Of a stretch of 64,000 nucleotides of DNA, positions 18,170-27,233 are shown in pieces. Under the pieces are notes generated by a model. That model had not been told where the DNA came from. It worked only from the letters and a program-made list of their open reading frames with translations, and made no database searches. The stretch comes from Pseudomonas baetica (GTDB lineage: Bacteria; Pseudomonadota; Gammaproteobacteria; Pseudomonadales; Pseudomonadaceae), in NCBI RefSeq assembly GCF_019733355.1, contig NZ_JAIHLQ010000035.1, positions 1 to 64,000 on the forward strand, read 5' to 3'. Positions within the stretch are counted from its first letter, which is position 1. Each line of letters begins with the position of its first letter. A program made the translations under genes and the position numbers.

Positions 18170-18967
18170 ATGGCTAAGGTATTCGCGATAGCGAACCAGA
18201 AGGGTGGTGTGGGCAAGACCACCACCTGCATCAACCTCGCAGCATCCCTGGTCGCGACCAAGCGCCGGGTGCTGTTGATCGATCTCGATCCACAGGGCAA
18301 CGCCACCATGGGTAGCGGTGTGGATAAACATGGCCTGGAAAACTCGGTCTATGACCTGCTGATCGGCGAATGCGATCTGACTCAGGCCATGCACTACTCC
18401 GAGCATGGCGGTTATCAACTACTGCCGGCCAACCGCGATCTGACGGCGGCCGAAGTGGTTCTGCTGGAAATGCAGATGAAGGAAAGCCGCCTGCGCAGCG
18501 CGCTGGCGCCGATCCGTGAAAACTACGATTACATTCTGATCGACTGCCCGCCGTCCCTGTCGATGCTCACACTGAACGCATTGGTGGCTGCTGATGGCGT
18601 GATTATCCCCATGCAGTGCGAGTACTTTGCGCTGGAAGGTTTGAGCGACCTTGTGGATAACATCAAGCGCATCGCTGAACTGCTCAATCCCAACCTGAAA
18701 GTCGAAGGCCTGCTGCGGACCATGTACGACCCGCGCCTGAGCCTGATGAACGACGTTTCGGCGCAGCTCAAAGAGCACTTCGGCGATCAACTCTACGACA
18801 CGGTGATCCCGCGTAACATTCGTCTGGCTGAAGCGCCGAGTTACGGCATGCCGGCTCTGGCCTACGACAAGCAATCGCGCGGCGCATTGGCTTATCTGGC
18901 ATTGGCGGGCGAAATGGTTCGCCGTCAGCGCAAAAATTCACGTATCGCCGCTGCTCAGGCAACTTAA
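18170..18967 (+). CDS. parA: Chromosome partitioning ATPase ParA (Soj)
   Basis: Deviant Walker ATPase that moves ParB-parS complexes during origin segregation. 265 residues from MAKVFAIANQKGG, with KGGVGKTT and the later DCPPS and ATP-site residues of the family. An in-frame ATG six codons upstream has no support. It precedes parB by nine bases. Two perfect DnaA boxes are inside it (18319 and 18652). The target parS site is in recF. Confidence 0.97.
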   Translation: MAKVFAIANQKGGVGKTTTCINLAASLVATKRRVLLIDLDPQGNATMGSGVDKHGLENSVYDLLIGECDLTQAMHYSEHGGYQLLPANRDLTAAEVVLLEMQMKESRLRSALAPIRENYDYILIDCPPSLSMLTLNALVAADGVIIPMQCEYFALEGLSDLVDNIKRIAELLNPNLKVEGLLRTMYDPRLSLMNDVSAQLKEHFGDQLYDTVIPRNIRLAEAPSYGMPALAYDKQSRGALAYLALAGEMVRRQRKNSRIAAAQAT

Positions 18968-18976
18968 GGAATCCCC

Positions 18977-19849
18977 ATGGCCGTCAAGAAACGAGGTCTC
19001 GGACGTGGACTGGATGCACTGCTGAGTGGTCCGACTGTCGGTGCGCTGGAAGAACAAGCGGCGCAAGCGGATACCCGTGAACTGCAGCACCTGCCACTGG
19101 ACCTGCTGCAGCGTGGCAAGTATCAGCCACGCCGGGATATGGACCCGCAGGCGCTCGAAGAGTTGGCGCAGTCGATCAAGGCACAGGGCGTGATGCAGCC
19201 GATCGTGGTTCGTCCGATTGGTGGCGGCCGCTTTGAAATCATCGCCGGTGAACGCCGCTGGCGCGCCAGTCAGCAGGCCGGGCAGGAAACCATTCCGGCG
19301 ATGGTTCGCGACGTACCGGATGAAACCGCGATCGCCATAGCGCTGATCGAAAACATTCAGCGTGAAGATCTCAATCCGATCGAGGAAGCGGTCGCGTTGC
19401 AACGGTTGCAGCAGGAATTCCAGCTGACTCAGCAACAAGTCGCCGAGGCTGTGGGTAAGTCTCGCGTCACTGTGGCTAACCTGTTGCGACTTATTGCGCT
19501 GCCGGAAGTCATCAAGACCATGTTGTCCCACGGTGACCTGGAAATGGGTCATGCCCGTGCTTTGCTCGGTCTGCCGGACAATCAGCAGGTGGAGGGGGCG
19601 CGACATGTTGTCGCACGCGGCCTCACCGTGCGCCAAACCGAGGCACTGGTTCGCCAGTGGTTGAGTGGTAAACCGGAGCCTGTCGAAGCCAGCAAACCCG
19701 ACCCGGATATCGCCCGCCTCGAACAGCGTCTGGCCGAGCGCCTAGGCTCTGCGGTGCAGATTCGCCACGGCAAGAAGGGAAAAGGGCAGTTGGTGATTGG
19801 TTACAACTCCCTCGATGAGCTTCAAGGTGTGCTCGCACACATCCGCTGA
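18977..19849 (+). CDS. parB: Chromosome partitioning protein ParB (Spo0J)
   Basis: CTP-dependent clamp that loads at parS and spreads along DNA. 290 residues. The N-terminal CTPase region contains GERRWRAS and ENIQREDLNPIEEA; the central helix-turn-helix is QVAEAVGKSRVTVANLLRL; the C-terminal dimer domain ends DELQGVLAHIR. It forms an operon with parA. GGAAT lies just upstream of the ATG. Confidence 0.97.
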   Translation: MAVKKRGLGRGLDALLSGPTVGALEEQAAQADTRELQHLPLDLLQRGKYQPRRDMDPQALEELAQSIKAQGVMQPIVVRPIGGGRFEIIAGERRWRASQQAGQETIPAMVRDVPDETAIAIALIENIQREDLNPIEEAVALQRLQQEFQLTQQQVAEAVGKSRVTVANLLRLIALPEVIKTMLSHGDLEMGHARALLGLPDNQQVEGARHVVARGLTVRQTEALVRQWLSGKPEPVEASKPDPDIARLEQRLAERLGSAVQIRHGKKGKGQLVIGYNSLDELQGVLAHIR

Positions 19850-19898
19850 AACATTTCCTCATGTAGCGAGCAGTCGGAAATCACTACCTGACAGTTGA

Positions 19899-19920
19899 AT
19901 AGGGGCAGAAGCGCCCCTAT
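19899..19920 (+). terminator. Hairpin after parB
   Basis: Perfect ATAGGGGC / GCCCCTAT stem with a six-base loop, 50 bases after parB. There is no T-run behind it, so it may be a Rho-assisted terminator or an element of the following atp promoter; TATACT directly after it resembles a -10 box. Confidence 0.5.
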
Positions 19921-19997
19921 ACTCTGCGCGCATTTTGTCGGCACAAATTATGCCAAGTTATTGAATTCTGGCAGCCGACCATTGGAGAGCAATCGTG

Positions 19998-20405
19998 ATG
20001 GAAACCCGCAAGCCAAACCGCCTGCCGTTCCATCGCTTGGCGGTTTTTCCGGTGTTGATGGCTCAATTTGTCATTTTGCTCATTGGCGCTTTGGCGCTCT
20101 GGCAATGGCACGGAGTCGTTGCCGGATACTCGGGACTTTGCGGAGGCCTGATAGCCTTGCTGCCCAATGTATATTTCGCTCACAAGGCATTTCGGTTTTC
20201 CGGCGCCCGAGCAGCCCAGTCCATCGTCCGGTCTTTTTATGCCGGCGAGGCAGGCAAACTTATTTTGACGGCAGTGCTCTTTGCACTGGTGTTTGCAGGT
20301 GTGAAGCCACTGGCGCCGGTAGCAGTATTCGGCGTGTTCGTGCTGACGCAGTCGGTCAGCTGGTTCGCTCCCCTGCTGATGAGAACAAGACTTTCGAGAC
20401 CTTAG
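19998..20405 (+). CDS. atpI: ATP synthase subunit I
   Basis: 135-residue inner membrane protein with four hydrophobic segments, first gene of the atp operon. In other bacteria AtpI assists c-ring assembly or ion supply, and it is not part of the finished enzyme. The start is the ATG of METRKPNR; a GTG directly before it would add one Met. GGAGAG lies eight bases before the ATG. It precedes atpB by 16 bases. Confidence 0.92.
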   Translation: METRKPNRLPFHRLAVFPVLMAQFVILLIGALALWQWHGVVAGYSGLCGGLIALLPNVYFAHKAFRFSGARAAQSIVRSFYAGEAGKLILTAVLFALVFAGVKPLAPVAVFGVFVLTQSVSWFAPLLMRTRLSRP

Positions 20406-20421
20406 GGCGTTTGAGGCAACC

Positions 20422-21291
20422 ATGGCAGAGACAACCGCTTCGGGCTATATCCAGCACCACTTGCAGAACCTGACCTTCGGTCAGCTACCCAACGGCGGCT
20501 GGGGCTTTGCCCACACCGCAGCAGAAGCCAAAGAAATGGGCTTCTGGGCTTTCCACGTCGATACCCTCGGCTGGTCGGTCGCGCTGGGTCTGATCTTCGT
20601 TCTTCTTTTCCGCATGGCGGCAAAAAAGGCGACGTCGGGTCAGCCGGGTGCTTTGCAGAACTTCGTTGAAGTATTGGTCGAATTCGTCGATGGCAGCGTG
20701 AAAGACAGCTTCCATGGCCGTAGCCCGGTGATTGCACCGCTGGCACTGACCATCTTCGTCTGGGTGTTCCTGATGAACGCCGTCGACCTGGTACCGGTCG
20801 ACTGGATTCCTCAGCTGGCCATCCTGATCACCGGCGACCACCACATCCCGTTCCGTGCCGTGTCGACTACCGACCCGAACGCGACGCTGGGCATGGCGCT
20901 CTCGGTTTTCGCACTGATCATTTTCTACAGCATCAAGGTCAAGGGCATCGGCGGCTTCATCGGCGAACTGACCCTGCACCCGTTCGGCAGCAAGAACGTT
21001 TTCGTTCAGGCCCTGCTGATCCCGGTGAACTTCCTGCTGGAATTCGTGACCCTGATCGCCAAGCCGATCTCTCTGGCTCTGCGTCTGTTCGGCAACATGT
21101 ATGCCGGTGAGCTGGTGTTCATTCTGATCGCTGTGATGTTCGGCAGCGGCCTGCTCTGGCTGAGCGGCCTGGGCGTTGTTCTGCAGTGGGCGTGGGCTGT
21201 GTTCCACATCCTGATCATCACCCTGCAGGCGTTCATCTTCATGATGCTGACCATCGTCTACCTGTCGATGGCGCACGAAGAAAACCATTAA
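20422..21291 (+). CDS. atpB: ATP synthase F0 subunit a
   Basis: Membrane stator subunit that forms the two proton half-channels. 289 residues and about six membrane segments. The conserved LRLFGNMYAGELVF contains the essential arginine facing the c ring. Start MAETTASGYIQHHLQNL at ATG. The gap to atpE is 133 bases and holds a stable hairpin. Confidence 0.98.
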   Translation: MAETTASGYIQHHLQNLTFGQLPNGGWGFAHTAAEAKEMGFWAFHVDTLGWSVALGLIFVLLFRMAAKKATSGQPGALQNFVEVLVEFVDGSVKDSFHGRSPVIAPLALTIFVWVFLMNAVDLVPVDWIPQLAILITGDHHIPFRAVSTTDPNATLGMALSVFALIIFYSIKVKGIGGFIGELTLHPFGSKNVFVQALLIPVNFLLEFVTLIAKPISLALRLFGNMYAGELVFILIAVMFGSGLLWLSGLGVVLQWAWAVFHILIITLQAFIFMMLTIVYLSMAHEENH

Positions 21292-21315
21292 GGCCAGTCT
21301 CGACTAGTCTGATGT

Positions 21316-21337
21316 CCTTCCCGGTAATACGGGAAGG
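21316..21337 (+). other. Intercistronic hairpin between atpB and atpE
   Basis: Perfect CCTTCCCG / CGGGAAGG stem with a six-base loop and no T-run. Together with the strong GGGAGGAAAG ribosome site before atpE, it may mark an RNA processing or stability element that helps raise c-subunit expression (inference). Confidence 0.5.
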
Positions 21338-21424
21338 GGCTCTTCACAGGGCACCTGAAACGATTTGTTTTACCGCTTTAATCTAAAAAACCTAAACCAT
21401 ACGACGTAAAAGTCGGGAGGAAAG

Positions 21425-21682
21425 ATGGAAACTGTAGTTGGTCTAACCGCTATCGCTGTTGCACTGTTGATCGGCCTGGGCGCACTGGGTACCGCAATTG
21501 GTTTCGGCCTGCTGGGCGGCAAGTTCCTGGAAGGCGCAGCGCGTCAGCCAGAAATGGTTCCAATGCTGCAAGTTAAAATGTTCATCGTTGCCGGTCTGCT
21601 CGACGCCGTAACCATGATCGGTGTTGGTATCGCTCTGTTCTTCACCTTTGCGAACCCGTTCGTTGGTCAGATCGCTGGCTAA
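21425..21682 (+). CDS. atpE: ATP synthase F0 subunit c
   Basis: 85-residue proteolipid of the rotor ring, made of two membrane helices joined by the polar loop ARQPE. The proton-carrying acid is the Asp in [12 protein letters not shown], so this is a proton-type, not sodium-type, ring. An unusually strong GGGAGG ribosome site lies five bases before the ATG, fitting the high copy number needed. Confidence 0.98.
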
Positions 21683-21741
21683 TTACCCGGATTCTTCCGA
21701 GTAATTTGATGTGATGGACAACGTAACTGCGAGGTGTTGGC

Positions 21742-22212
21742 GTGAACATTAATGCGACCCTGATTGGCCAGTCCGTTGCGTTCCTGATTTTTGTACTGTT
21801 CTGCATGAAGTTTGTATGGCCTCCGGTCATTACGGCACTGCACGAACGTCAAAAGAAGATCGCTGATGGCCTGGACGCTGCCAGCCGAGCAGCTCGCGAC
21901 CTGGAGTTGGCCCAAGAAAAAGCGGGTCAGCAACTGCGCGAAGCGAAAGCTCAGGCAGCTGAAATCATCGAGCAAGCCAAGAAACGCGGTAACCAGATTG
22001 TCGAAGAGGCCGTTGAAAAGGCCCGTGTCGATGCTGACCGTGTGAAGGTTCAGGCTCAAGCCGAGATCGAACAGGAACTGAACAGTGTCAAAGACAAGCT
22101 GCGCGCCCAAGTGGGCATGCTGGCTGTCGGCGGCGCCGAGAAGATCCTGGGTGCCACAATCGATCAAAACGCGCACGCAGAGCTGGTTAACCAACTGGCT
22201 GCTGAAATCTAA
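21742..22212 (+). CDS. atpF: ATP synthase F0 subunit b
   Basis: 156-residue peripheral stalk subunit: one N-terminal membrane helix (SVAFLIFVLFCMKFVWPPV) and a long charged, Ala/Glu/Lys-rich coiled coil that reaches up to the delta subunit. The start is GTG with GAGG nine bases upstream. Confidence 0.97.
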   Translation: MNINATLIGQSVAFLIFVLFCMKFVWPPVITALHERQKKIADGLDAASRAARDLELAQEKAGQQLREAKAQAAEIIEQAKKRGNQIVEEAVEKARVDADRVKVQAQAEIEQELNSVKDKLRAQVGMLAVGGAEKILGATIDQNAHAELVNQLAAEI

Positions 22213-22224
22213 GCGAGGGCGATC

Positions 22225-22761
22225 ATGGCAGAACTGACCACGTTGGCCCGACCTTACGCTAAGGCGGCCTTCGAGCACGCTCAGGCCCACCAGCAACTGG
22301 CCAATTGGTCAGCCATGCTCGGCCTGGCTGCAGCGGTGTCACAAGACGACACCATGCAGCGCGTGCTCAAGGCCCCGCGACTGACGAGCGCAGAAAAGGC
22401 CGCCACGTTCATTGACGTGTGCGGCGACAAGTTTGATGTGAAGGCACAGAACTTCATCAACGTCGTTGCCGAAAACGACCGTCTCCTGCTTCTGCCGGAG
22501 ATCGCCGCTCTTTTCGACCTGTACAAGGCTGAACAAGAGAAATCGGTAGACGTGGAAGTAACCAGTGCTTTTGCATTGAACCAAGAACAGCAAGACAAAC
22601 TCGCCAAGGTTCTCAGTGCACGACTCAACCGGGAAGTGCGCCTGCAAGTTGCGGAGGATGCTGCCCTTATAGGTGGTGTCGTTATCCGCGCCGGCGACCT
22701 GGTTATCGATGGCTCGATTCGCGGCAAAATCGCGAAACTTGCCGAAGCATTGAAATCTTGA
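22225..22761 (+). CDS. atpH: ATP synthase F1 subunit delta
   Basis: 178-residue stator subunit joining the b stalk to the top of the alpha/beta hexamer. It has the N-terminal helical bundle (LARPYAKAAFEHA) and the C-terminal signature LIGGVVIRAGDLVIDGSIRGKI. Twelve bases separate it from atpF. Confidence 0.97.
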   Translation: MAELTTLARPYAKAAFEHAQAHQQLANWSAMLGLAAAVSQDDTMQRVLKAPRLTSAEKAATFIDVCGDKFDVKAQNFINVVAENDRLLLLPEIAALFDLYKAEQEKSVDVEVTSAFALNQEQQDKLAKVLSARLNREVRLQVAEDAALIGGVVIRAGDLVIDGSIRGKIAKLAEALKS

Positions 22762-22782
22762 GTTTGAAGGGGCAGCAGAGCA

Positions 22783-24327
22783 ATGCAGCAACTCAATCCT
22801 TCCGAAATAAGTGAAATTATCAAGGGCCGCATCGACAACCTCGATGTGACCTCCCAAGCCCGTAACGAAGGCACTGTCGTCAGCGTATCTGACGGCATCG
22901 TGCGGATTCACGGTCTGGCCGACGTCATGTACGGCGAGATGATCGAGTTTCCGGGCGGCGTCTACGGTATGGCCCTCAACCTGGAGCAAGACTCCGTAGG
23001 TGCCGTTGTTTTGGGTGCTTACCAGTCTCTGGCTGAAGGCATGAGCGCCAAGTGCACAGGCCGCATCCTCGAAGTTCCGGTGGGTAAGGAACTGCTGGGT
23101 CGCGTAGTCGACGCACTGGGTAACCCTGTTGACGGCAAAGGTCCACTGGGCAACACCGAGACCGACGCGGTCGAGAAAGTTGCTCCAGGCGTGATCTGGC
23201 GTAAGTCGGTAGACCAGCCTGTACAGACTGGCTACAAGGCTGTCGATGCCATGATCCCTGTCGGCCGTGGCCAGCGTGAGCTGATCATTGGTGACCGTCA
23301 GATCGGTAAAACCGCTCTGGCGATCGACGCGATCATCAACCAGAAAAACAGCGGCATTTTCTGCGTCTACGTTGCTATCGGTCAGAAACAATCGACCATC
23401 GCCAACGTGGTTCGCAAGCTGGAAGAAAACGGCGCCCTGGCCAACACGATCATCGTGGCTGCCAGTGCTTCGGAATCTCCTGCGCTGCAATTCCTGGCAC
23501 CGTACTCCGGTTGCACCATGGGTGAATTCTTCCGCGACCGCGGTGAAGACGCGCTGATCGTTTATGACGATCTGTCCAAGCAAGCAGTGGCTTACCGCCA
23601 GATTTCCCTGCTGCTGCGCCGTCCACCAGGCCGTGAAGCTTACCCAGGCGACGTGTTCTATCTCCACTCCCGTCTGCTGGAGCGCGCATCCCGCGTTTCG
23701 GAAGAATACGTAGAGAAGTTCACCAACGGCGCAGTGACCGGCAAAACCGGTTCCCTGACCGCACTGCCGATCATCGAAACCCAGGCTGGCGACGTTTCCG
23801 CGTTCGTTCCGACCAACGTGATTTCCATCACCGACGGTCAGATCTTCCTGGAATCGGCCATGTTCAACTCGGGCATCCGCCCTGCAGTGAACGCCGGTGT
23901 TTCGGTATCCCGTGTGGGTGGTGCCGCTCAGACCAAGATCATCAAGAAGCTGTCCGGTGGTATCCGTACCGCTCTGGCTCAGTACCGTGAACTGGCGGCA
24001 TTCGCCCAGTTCGCTTCTGACCTGGACGAAGCGACCCGTAAGCAACTTGAGCATGGTCAGCGCGTTACCGAGCTGATGAAGCAGAAGCAATACGCACCAA
24101 TGTCGATCGCTGACATGGCGCTGTCGCTGTATGCCGCTGAGCGTGGGTTCCTGACTGACATTGAAATCGCCAAGATCGGCAGCTTCGAACAAGCGCTGAT
24201 TGCTTTCTTCAACCGCGATCACGCCGATTTGATGGCCAAGATCAACGTTAAAGGTGACTTCAATGACGAAATCGACGCTGGCATGAAAGCCGGTATCGAG
24301 AAGTTCAAGGCCACCCAAACCTGGTAA
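22783..24327 (+). CDS. atpA: ATP synthase F1 subunit alpha
   Basis: 514-residue non-catalytic nucleotide-binding subunit. The P-loop is GDRQIGKTA near residue 170 and the catalytic arginine finger lies in the conserved SRVGGAAQ region. The start is the ATG of MQQLNPSEISEIIK, 21 bases after atpH. A GC-rich hairpin follows. Confidence 0.98.
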   Translation: MQQLNPSEISEIIKGRIDNLDVTSQARNEGTVVSVSDGIVRIHGLADVMYGEMIEFPGGVYGMALNLEQDSVGAVVLGAYQSLAEGMSAKCTGRILEVPVGKELLGRVVDALGNPVDGKGPLGNTETDAVEKVAPGVIWRKSVDQPVQTGYKAVDAMIPVGRGQRELIIGDRQIGKTALAIDAIINQKNSGIFCVYVAIGQKQSTIANVVRKLEENGALANTIIVAASASESPALQFLAPYSGCTMGEFFRDRGEDALIVYDDLSKQAVAYRQISLLLRRPPGREAYPGDVFYLHSRLLERASRVSEEYVEKFTNGAVTGKTGSLTALPIIETQAGDVSAFVPTNVISITDGQIFLESAMFNSGIRPAVNAGVSVSRVGGAAQTKIIKKLSGGIRTALAQYRELAAFAQFASDLDEATRKQLEHGQRVTELMKQKQYAPMSIADMALSLYAAERGFLTDIEIAKIGSFEQALIAFFNRDHADLMAKINVKGDFNDEIDAGMKAGIEKFKATQTW

Positions 24328-24333
24328 GCCGCA

Positions 24334-24355
24334 GCGGGAGCCGCGAGGCTCCCGC
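24334..24355 (+). other. Intercistronic hairpin between atpA and atpG
   Basis: Perfect GCGGGAGCC / GGCTCCCGC stem with a GCGA tetraloop, six bases after the atpA stop, without a T-run. The stable GNRA-type loop suggests an RNA stability element, not a terminator. Confidence 0.55.
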
Positions 24356-24377
24356 TTGCTAACCTGATAGGTGTTAC

Positions 24378-25238
24378 ATGGCAGGCGCAAAAGAGATTCG
24401 CAGTAAGATTGCGAGCATCAAAAGCACGCAAAAGATTACCAGCGCCATGGAAAAAGTGGCGGTCAGTAAAATGCGCAAGGCACAAATGCGCATGGCTGCT
24501 AGCCGTCCTTATGCGGAGCGTATCCGCCAGGTAATTGGGCATCTGGCCAACGCCAACCCGGAATACCGCCACCCGTTCATGATCGACCGCGAAATCAAGC
24601 GTGTCGGTTATGTCGTAGTGAGCAGTGACCGTGGTTTGTGCGGTGGCTTGAACACCAACCTGTTCAAGGCCCTGGTCAAGGACATGGCGGTAAACCGCGA
24701 AAACGGCGTCGAGATTGATCTGTGTGTTGTTGGTAGCAAGGGTGCGGCCTTTTTCCGCAACTTCGGCGGTAACGTCGTTGCAGCTATCAGCCACCTGGGT
24801 GAAGAGCCGTCGATCAATGATCTGATCGGCAGCGTCAAGGTGATGCTGGATGCCTACCTGGACGGCCGTATTGATCGCCTGTCCGTGGTGTCCAACAAGT
24901 TCATCAACACCATGACGCAACAGCCTACCGTGGAGCAGTTGATTCCACTGGTGGCTACCCCGGATCAGGATCTCAAGCACCACTGGGACTATCTCTACGA
25001 ACCGGATGCCAAAGAGCTGCTTGACGGCTTGATGGTCCGCTACGTTGAGTCGCAGGTCTACCAGGCGGTGGTCGAGAACAACGCGGCTGAACAAGCTGCG
25101 CGGATGATCGCGATGAAGAACGCTACCGACAACGCCGGTGATTTGATCAGCGATTTGCAGCTGATCTACAACAAGGCGCGTCAGGCTGCGATCACCCAAG
25201 AGATCTCGGAAATCGTCGGCGGCGCTGCCGCGGTTTAA
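24378..25238 (+). CDS. atpG: ATP synthase F1 subunit gamma
   Basis: 286-residue central rotor shaft. The N- and C-terminal helices that form the coiled coil are MAGAKEIRSKIASIKSTQKI and the region ending RQAAITQEISEIVGGAAAV. The middle has the conserved SSDRGLCGGLNTN block. It lies 27 bases upstream of atpD. Confidence 0.98.
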   Translation: MAGAKEIRSKIASIKSTQKITSAMEKVAVSKMRKAQMRMAASRPYAERIRQVIGHLANANPEYRHPFMIDREIKRVGYVVVSSDRGLCGGLNTNLFKALVKDMAVNRENGVEIDLCVVGSKGAAFFRNFGGNVVAAISHLGEEPSINDLIGSVKVMLDAYLDGRIDRLSVVSNKFINTMTQQPTVEQLIPLVATPDQDLKHHWDYLYEPDAKELLDGLMVRYVESQVYQAVVENNAAEQAARMIAMKNATDNAGDLISDLQLIYNKARQAAITQEISEIVGGAAAV

Positions 25239-25265
25239 CGGTTCAAATATTCAGAGGATCCAGCT

Positions 25266-26645
25266 ATGAGTAGCGGACGTATCGTTCAAATCATCGGCGC
25301 CGTTATCGACGTGGAATTTCCACGCGACAGCGTACCGAGCATCTACAACGCGCTGACAGTTCAAAGCGCGGCCGGAACCACTCTGGAAGTTCAGCAGCAG
25401 CTGGGCGACGGCGTGGTTCGTACCATTGCGATGGGTTCCACCGAGGGCTTGAAGCGCGGTCTGGAAGTTACCGACTCTGGCGCAGCCATTTCCGTACCGG
25501 TCGGTAAAGCGACCCTGGGCCGGATCATGGACGTGCTCGGTAACCCGATCGACGAAGCTGGCCCGATCGACACCGAAGAGCGTTGGGGCATTCACCGTCC
25601 AGCGCCTTCGTTCGCTGAACAGGCAGGCGGCAACGACCTGCTGGAAACCGGCATCAAGGTCATCGACCTGGTTTGCCCGTTTGCCAAAGGCGGTAAAGTC
25701 GGTCTGTTCGGTGGTGCCGGTGTAGGCAAAACCGTAAACATGATGGAACTGATCCGTAACATCGCCATCGAGCACAGCGGTTATTCCGTGTTCGCCGGTG
25801 TGGGTGAGCGTACTCGTGAGGGTAACGACTTCTACCACGAGATGAAGGACTCCAACGTTCTGGACAAAGTGGCACTGGTTTACGGTCAGATGAACGAGCC
25901 GCCGGGTAACCGTCTGCGCGTAGCACTGACTGGCCTGACCATGGCCGAGAAGTTCCGTGACGAAGGTAACGACGTTCTGCTGTTCGTCGACAACATCTAT
26001 CGTTACACCCTGGCCGGTACTGAAGTATCCGCACTGCTGGGCCGTATGCCTTCGGCAGTAGGTTACCAGCCGACTCTGGCTGAAGAGATGGGCGTTCTGC
26101 AAGAACGTATCACTTCGACCAAGGAAGGTTCGATCACTTCGATCCAAGCGGTATACGTACCTGCGGATGACTTGACCGACCCGTCGCCAGCGACCACCTT
26201 TGCCCACTTGGACGCCACCGTCGTTCTGTCCCGTGACATCGCATCCCTGGGTATCTACCCAGCGGTAGATCCACTGGATTCGACTTCGCGCCAGCTGGAC
26301 CCGAACGTAATCGGTCAGGAACACTACGACACCGCTCGCGGCGTTCAGTATGTTCTGCAACGTTACAAAGAGCTGAAAGACATCATCGCGATCCTGGGTA
26401 TGGACGAGCTGTCGGAAGCCGACAAACAGTTGGTTAACCGTGCTCGTAAGATCCAGCGCTTCTTGTCGCAGCCGTTCTTCGTGGCTGAAGTCTTCACCGG
26501 TGCTTCGGGTAAATACGTTTCCCTGAAAGACACCATTGCTGGCTTCAAAGGCATCCTCAACGGTGACTACGACCACCTGCCAGAACAAGCGTTCTACATG
26601 GTTGGCGGCATCGAAGAAGCGATCGAAAAAGCCAAGAAACTGTAA
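25266..26645 (+). CDS. atpD: ATP synthase F1 subunit beta
   Basis: 459-residue catalytic subunit. The P-loop is GGAGVGKTV near residue 155, followed by the catalytic glutamate in GERTREGND and the Walker B strand LLFVDNIYRYT. It begins MSSGRIVQIIGAVIDVEFP. A GC hairpin (GCGCCCG / CGGGCGC) lies just after the stop. Confidence 0.98.
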   Translation: MSSGRIVQIIGAVIDVEFPRDSVPSIYNALTVQSAAGTTLEVQQQLGDGVVRTIAMGSTEGLKRGLEVTDSGAAISVPVGKATLGRIMDVLGNPIDEAGPIDTEERWGIHRPAPSFAEQAGGNDLLETGIKVIDLVCPFAKGGKVGLFGGAGVGKTVNMMELIRNIAIEHSGYSVFAGVGERTREGNDFYHEMKDSNVLDKVALVYGQMNEPPGNRLRVALTGLTMAEKFRDEGNDVLLFVDNIYRYTLAGTEVSALLGRMPSAVGYQPTLAEEMGVLQERITSTKEGSITSIQAVYVPADDLTDPSPATTFAHLDATVVLSRDIASLGIYPAVDPLDSTSRQLDPNVIGQEHYDTARGVQYVLQRYKELKDIIAILGMDELSEADKQLVNRARKIQRFLSQPFFVAEVFTGASGKYVSLKDTIAGFKGILNGDYDHLPEQAFYMVGGIEEAIEKAKKL

Positions 26646-26690
26646 TCCCGGCGCCCGGCAACGGGCGCTAATTTAGGTTGAGGCAATCAG

Positions 26691-27116
26691 ATGGCTATGA
26701 CAGTCCATTGCGATATCGTCAGCGCGGAAGGGGAAATCTTTTCCGGCCTGGTCGAGATGGTGATTGCGCACGGTGCACTGGGTGATCTTGGTATCGCTCT
26801 GGGTCACGCGCCGCTGATCACTAATCTCAAGCCGGGTCCAATCCGCCTGATCAAGCAAGGCGGGGAAGCCGAGGTGTTTTACATCTCCGGTGGTTTCCTC
26901 GAGGTTCAGCCGAACATGGTCAAGGTGCTTGCCGACACTGTGCAACGTGCTGCCGACCTGGATGAAGCTCAGGCTCAAGCAGCTCTCAAGGCTGCCGAGA
27001 ATGCCCTGAACGAAAAAGGCGCGGACTTCGACTACGGCGCCGCTGCCACACGTCTGGCCGAGGCTGCAGCTCAGCTGCGCACCGTCCAGCAGATCCGCAA
27101 GAAGTTTGGCGGTTAA
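26691..27116 (+). CDS. atpC: ATP synthase F1 subunit epsilon
   Basis: 141-residue rotor and regulatory subunit. The N-terminal beta-sandwich has the GDLGIALGHAPLITNLKPGPI block, and the C-terminal two-helix arm (RAADLDEAQAQAALKAAENAL) can inhibit ATP hydrolysis. It is the last gene of the atp operon and is followed by a strong terminator. Confidence 0.97.
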   Translation: MAMTVHCDIVSAEGEIFSGLVEMVIAHGALGDLGIALGHAPLITNLKPGPIRLIKQGGEAEVFYISGGFLEVQPNMVKVLADTVQRAADLDEAQAQAALKAAENALNEKGADFDYGAAATRLAEAAAQLRTVQQIRKKFGG

Positions 27117-27144
27117 TCCGTCAGCCACTTGTTGTGTGATTGAT

Positions 27145-27178
27145 AAAAAAGGGTAGCCTCGGCTACCCTTTTTTCTTT
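27145..27178 (+). terminator. Rho-independent terminator of the atp operon
   Basis: Perfect AAAAAAGGGTAGCC / GGCTACCCTTTTTT stem with a two-base loop and further T-rich sequence, 28 bases after atpC. Confidence 0.95.
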
Positions 27179-27233
27179 TCCGATTTTTACAACCCGGTCG
27201 CAGTTGCTGACCACCCAGGATTGGTAGCCAGTC

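Noticed and set aside
19917..20473. Frames on both strands overlapping atpI
   Set aside because: atpI has the right length, membrane pattern, ribosome site and operon position; the alternatives have none of these.
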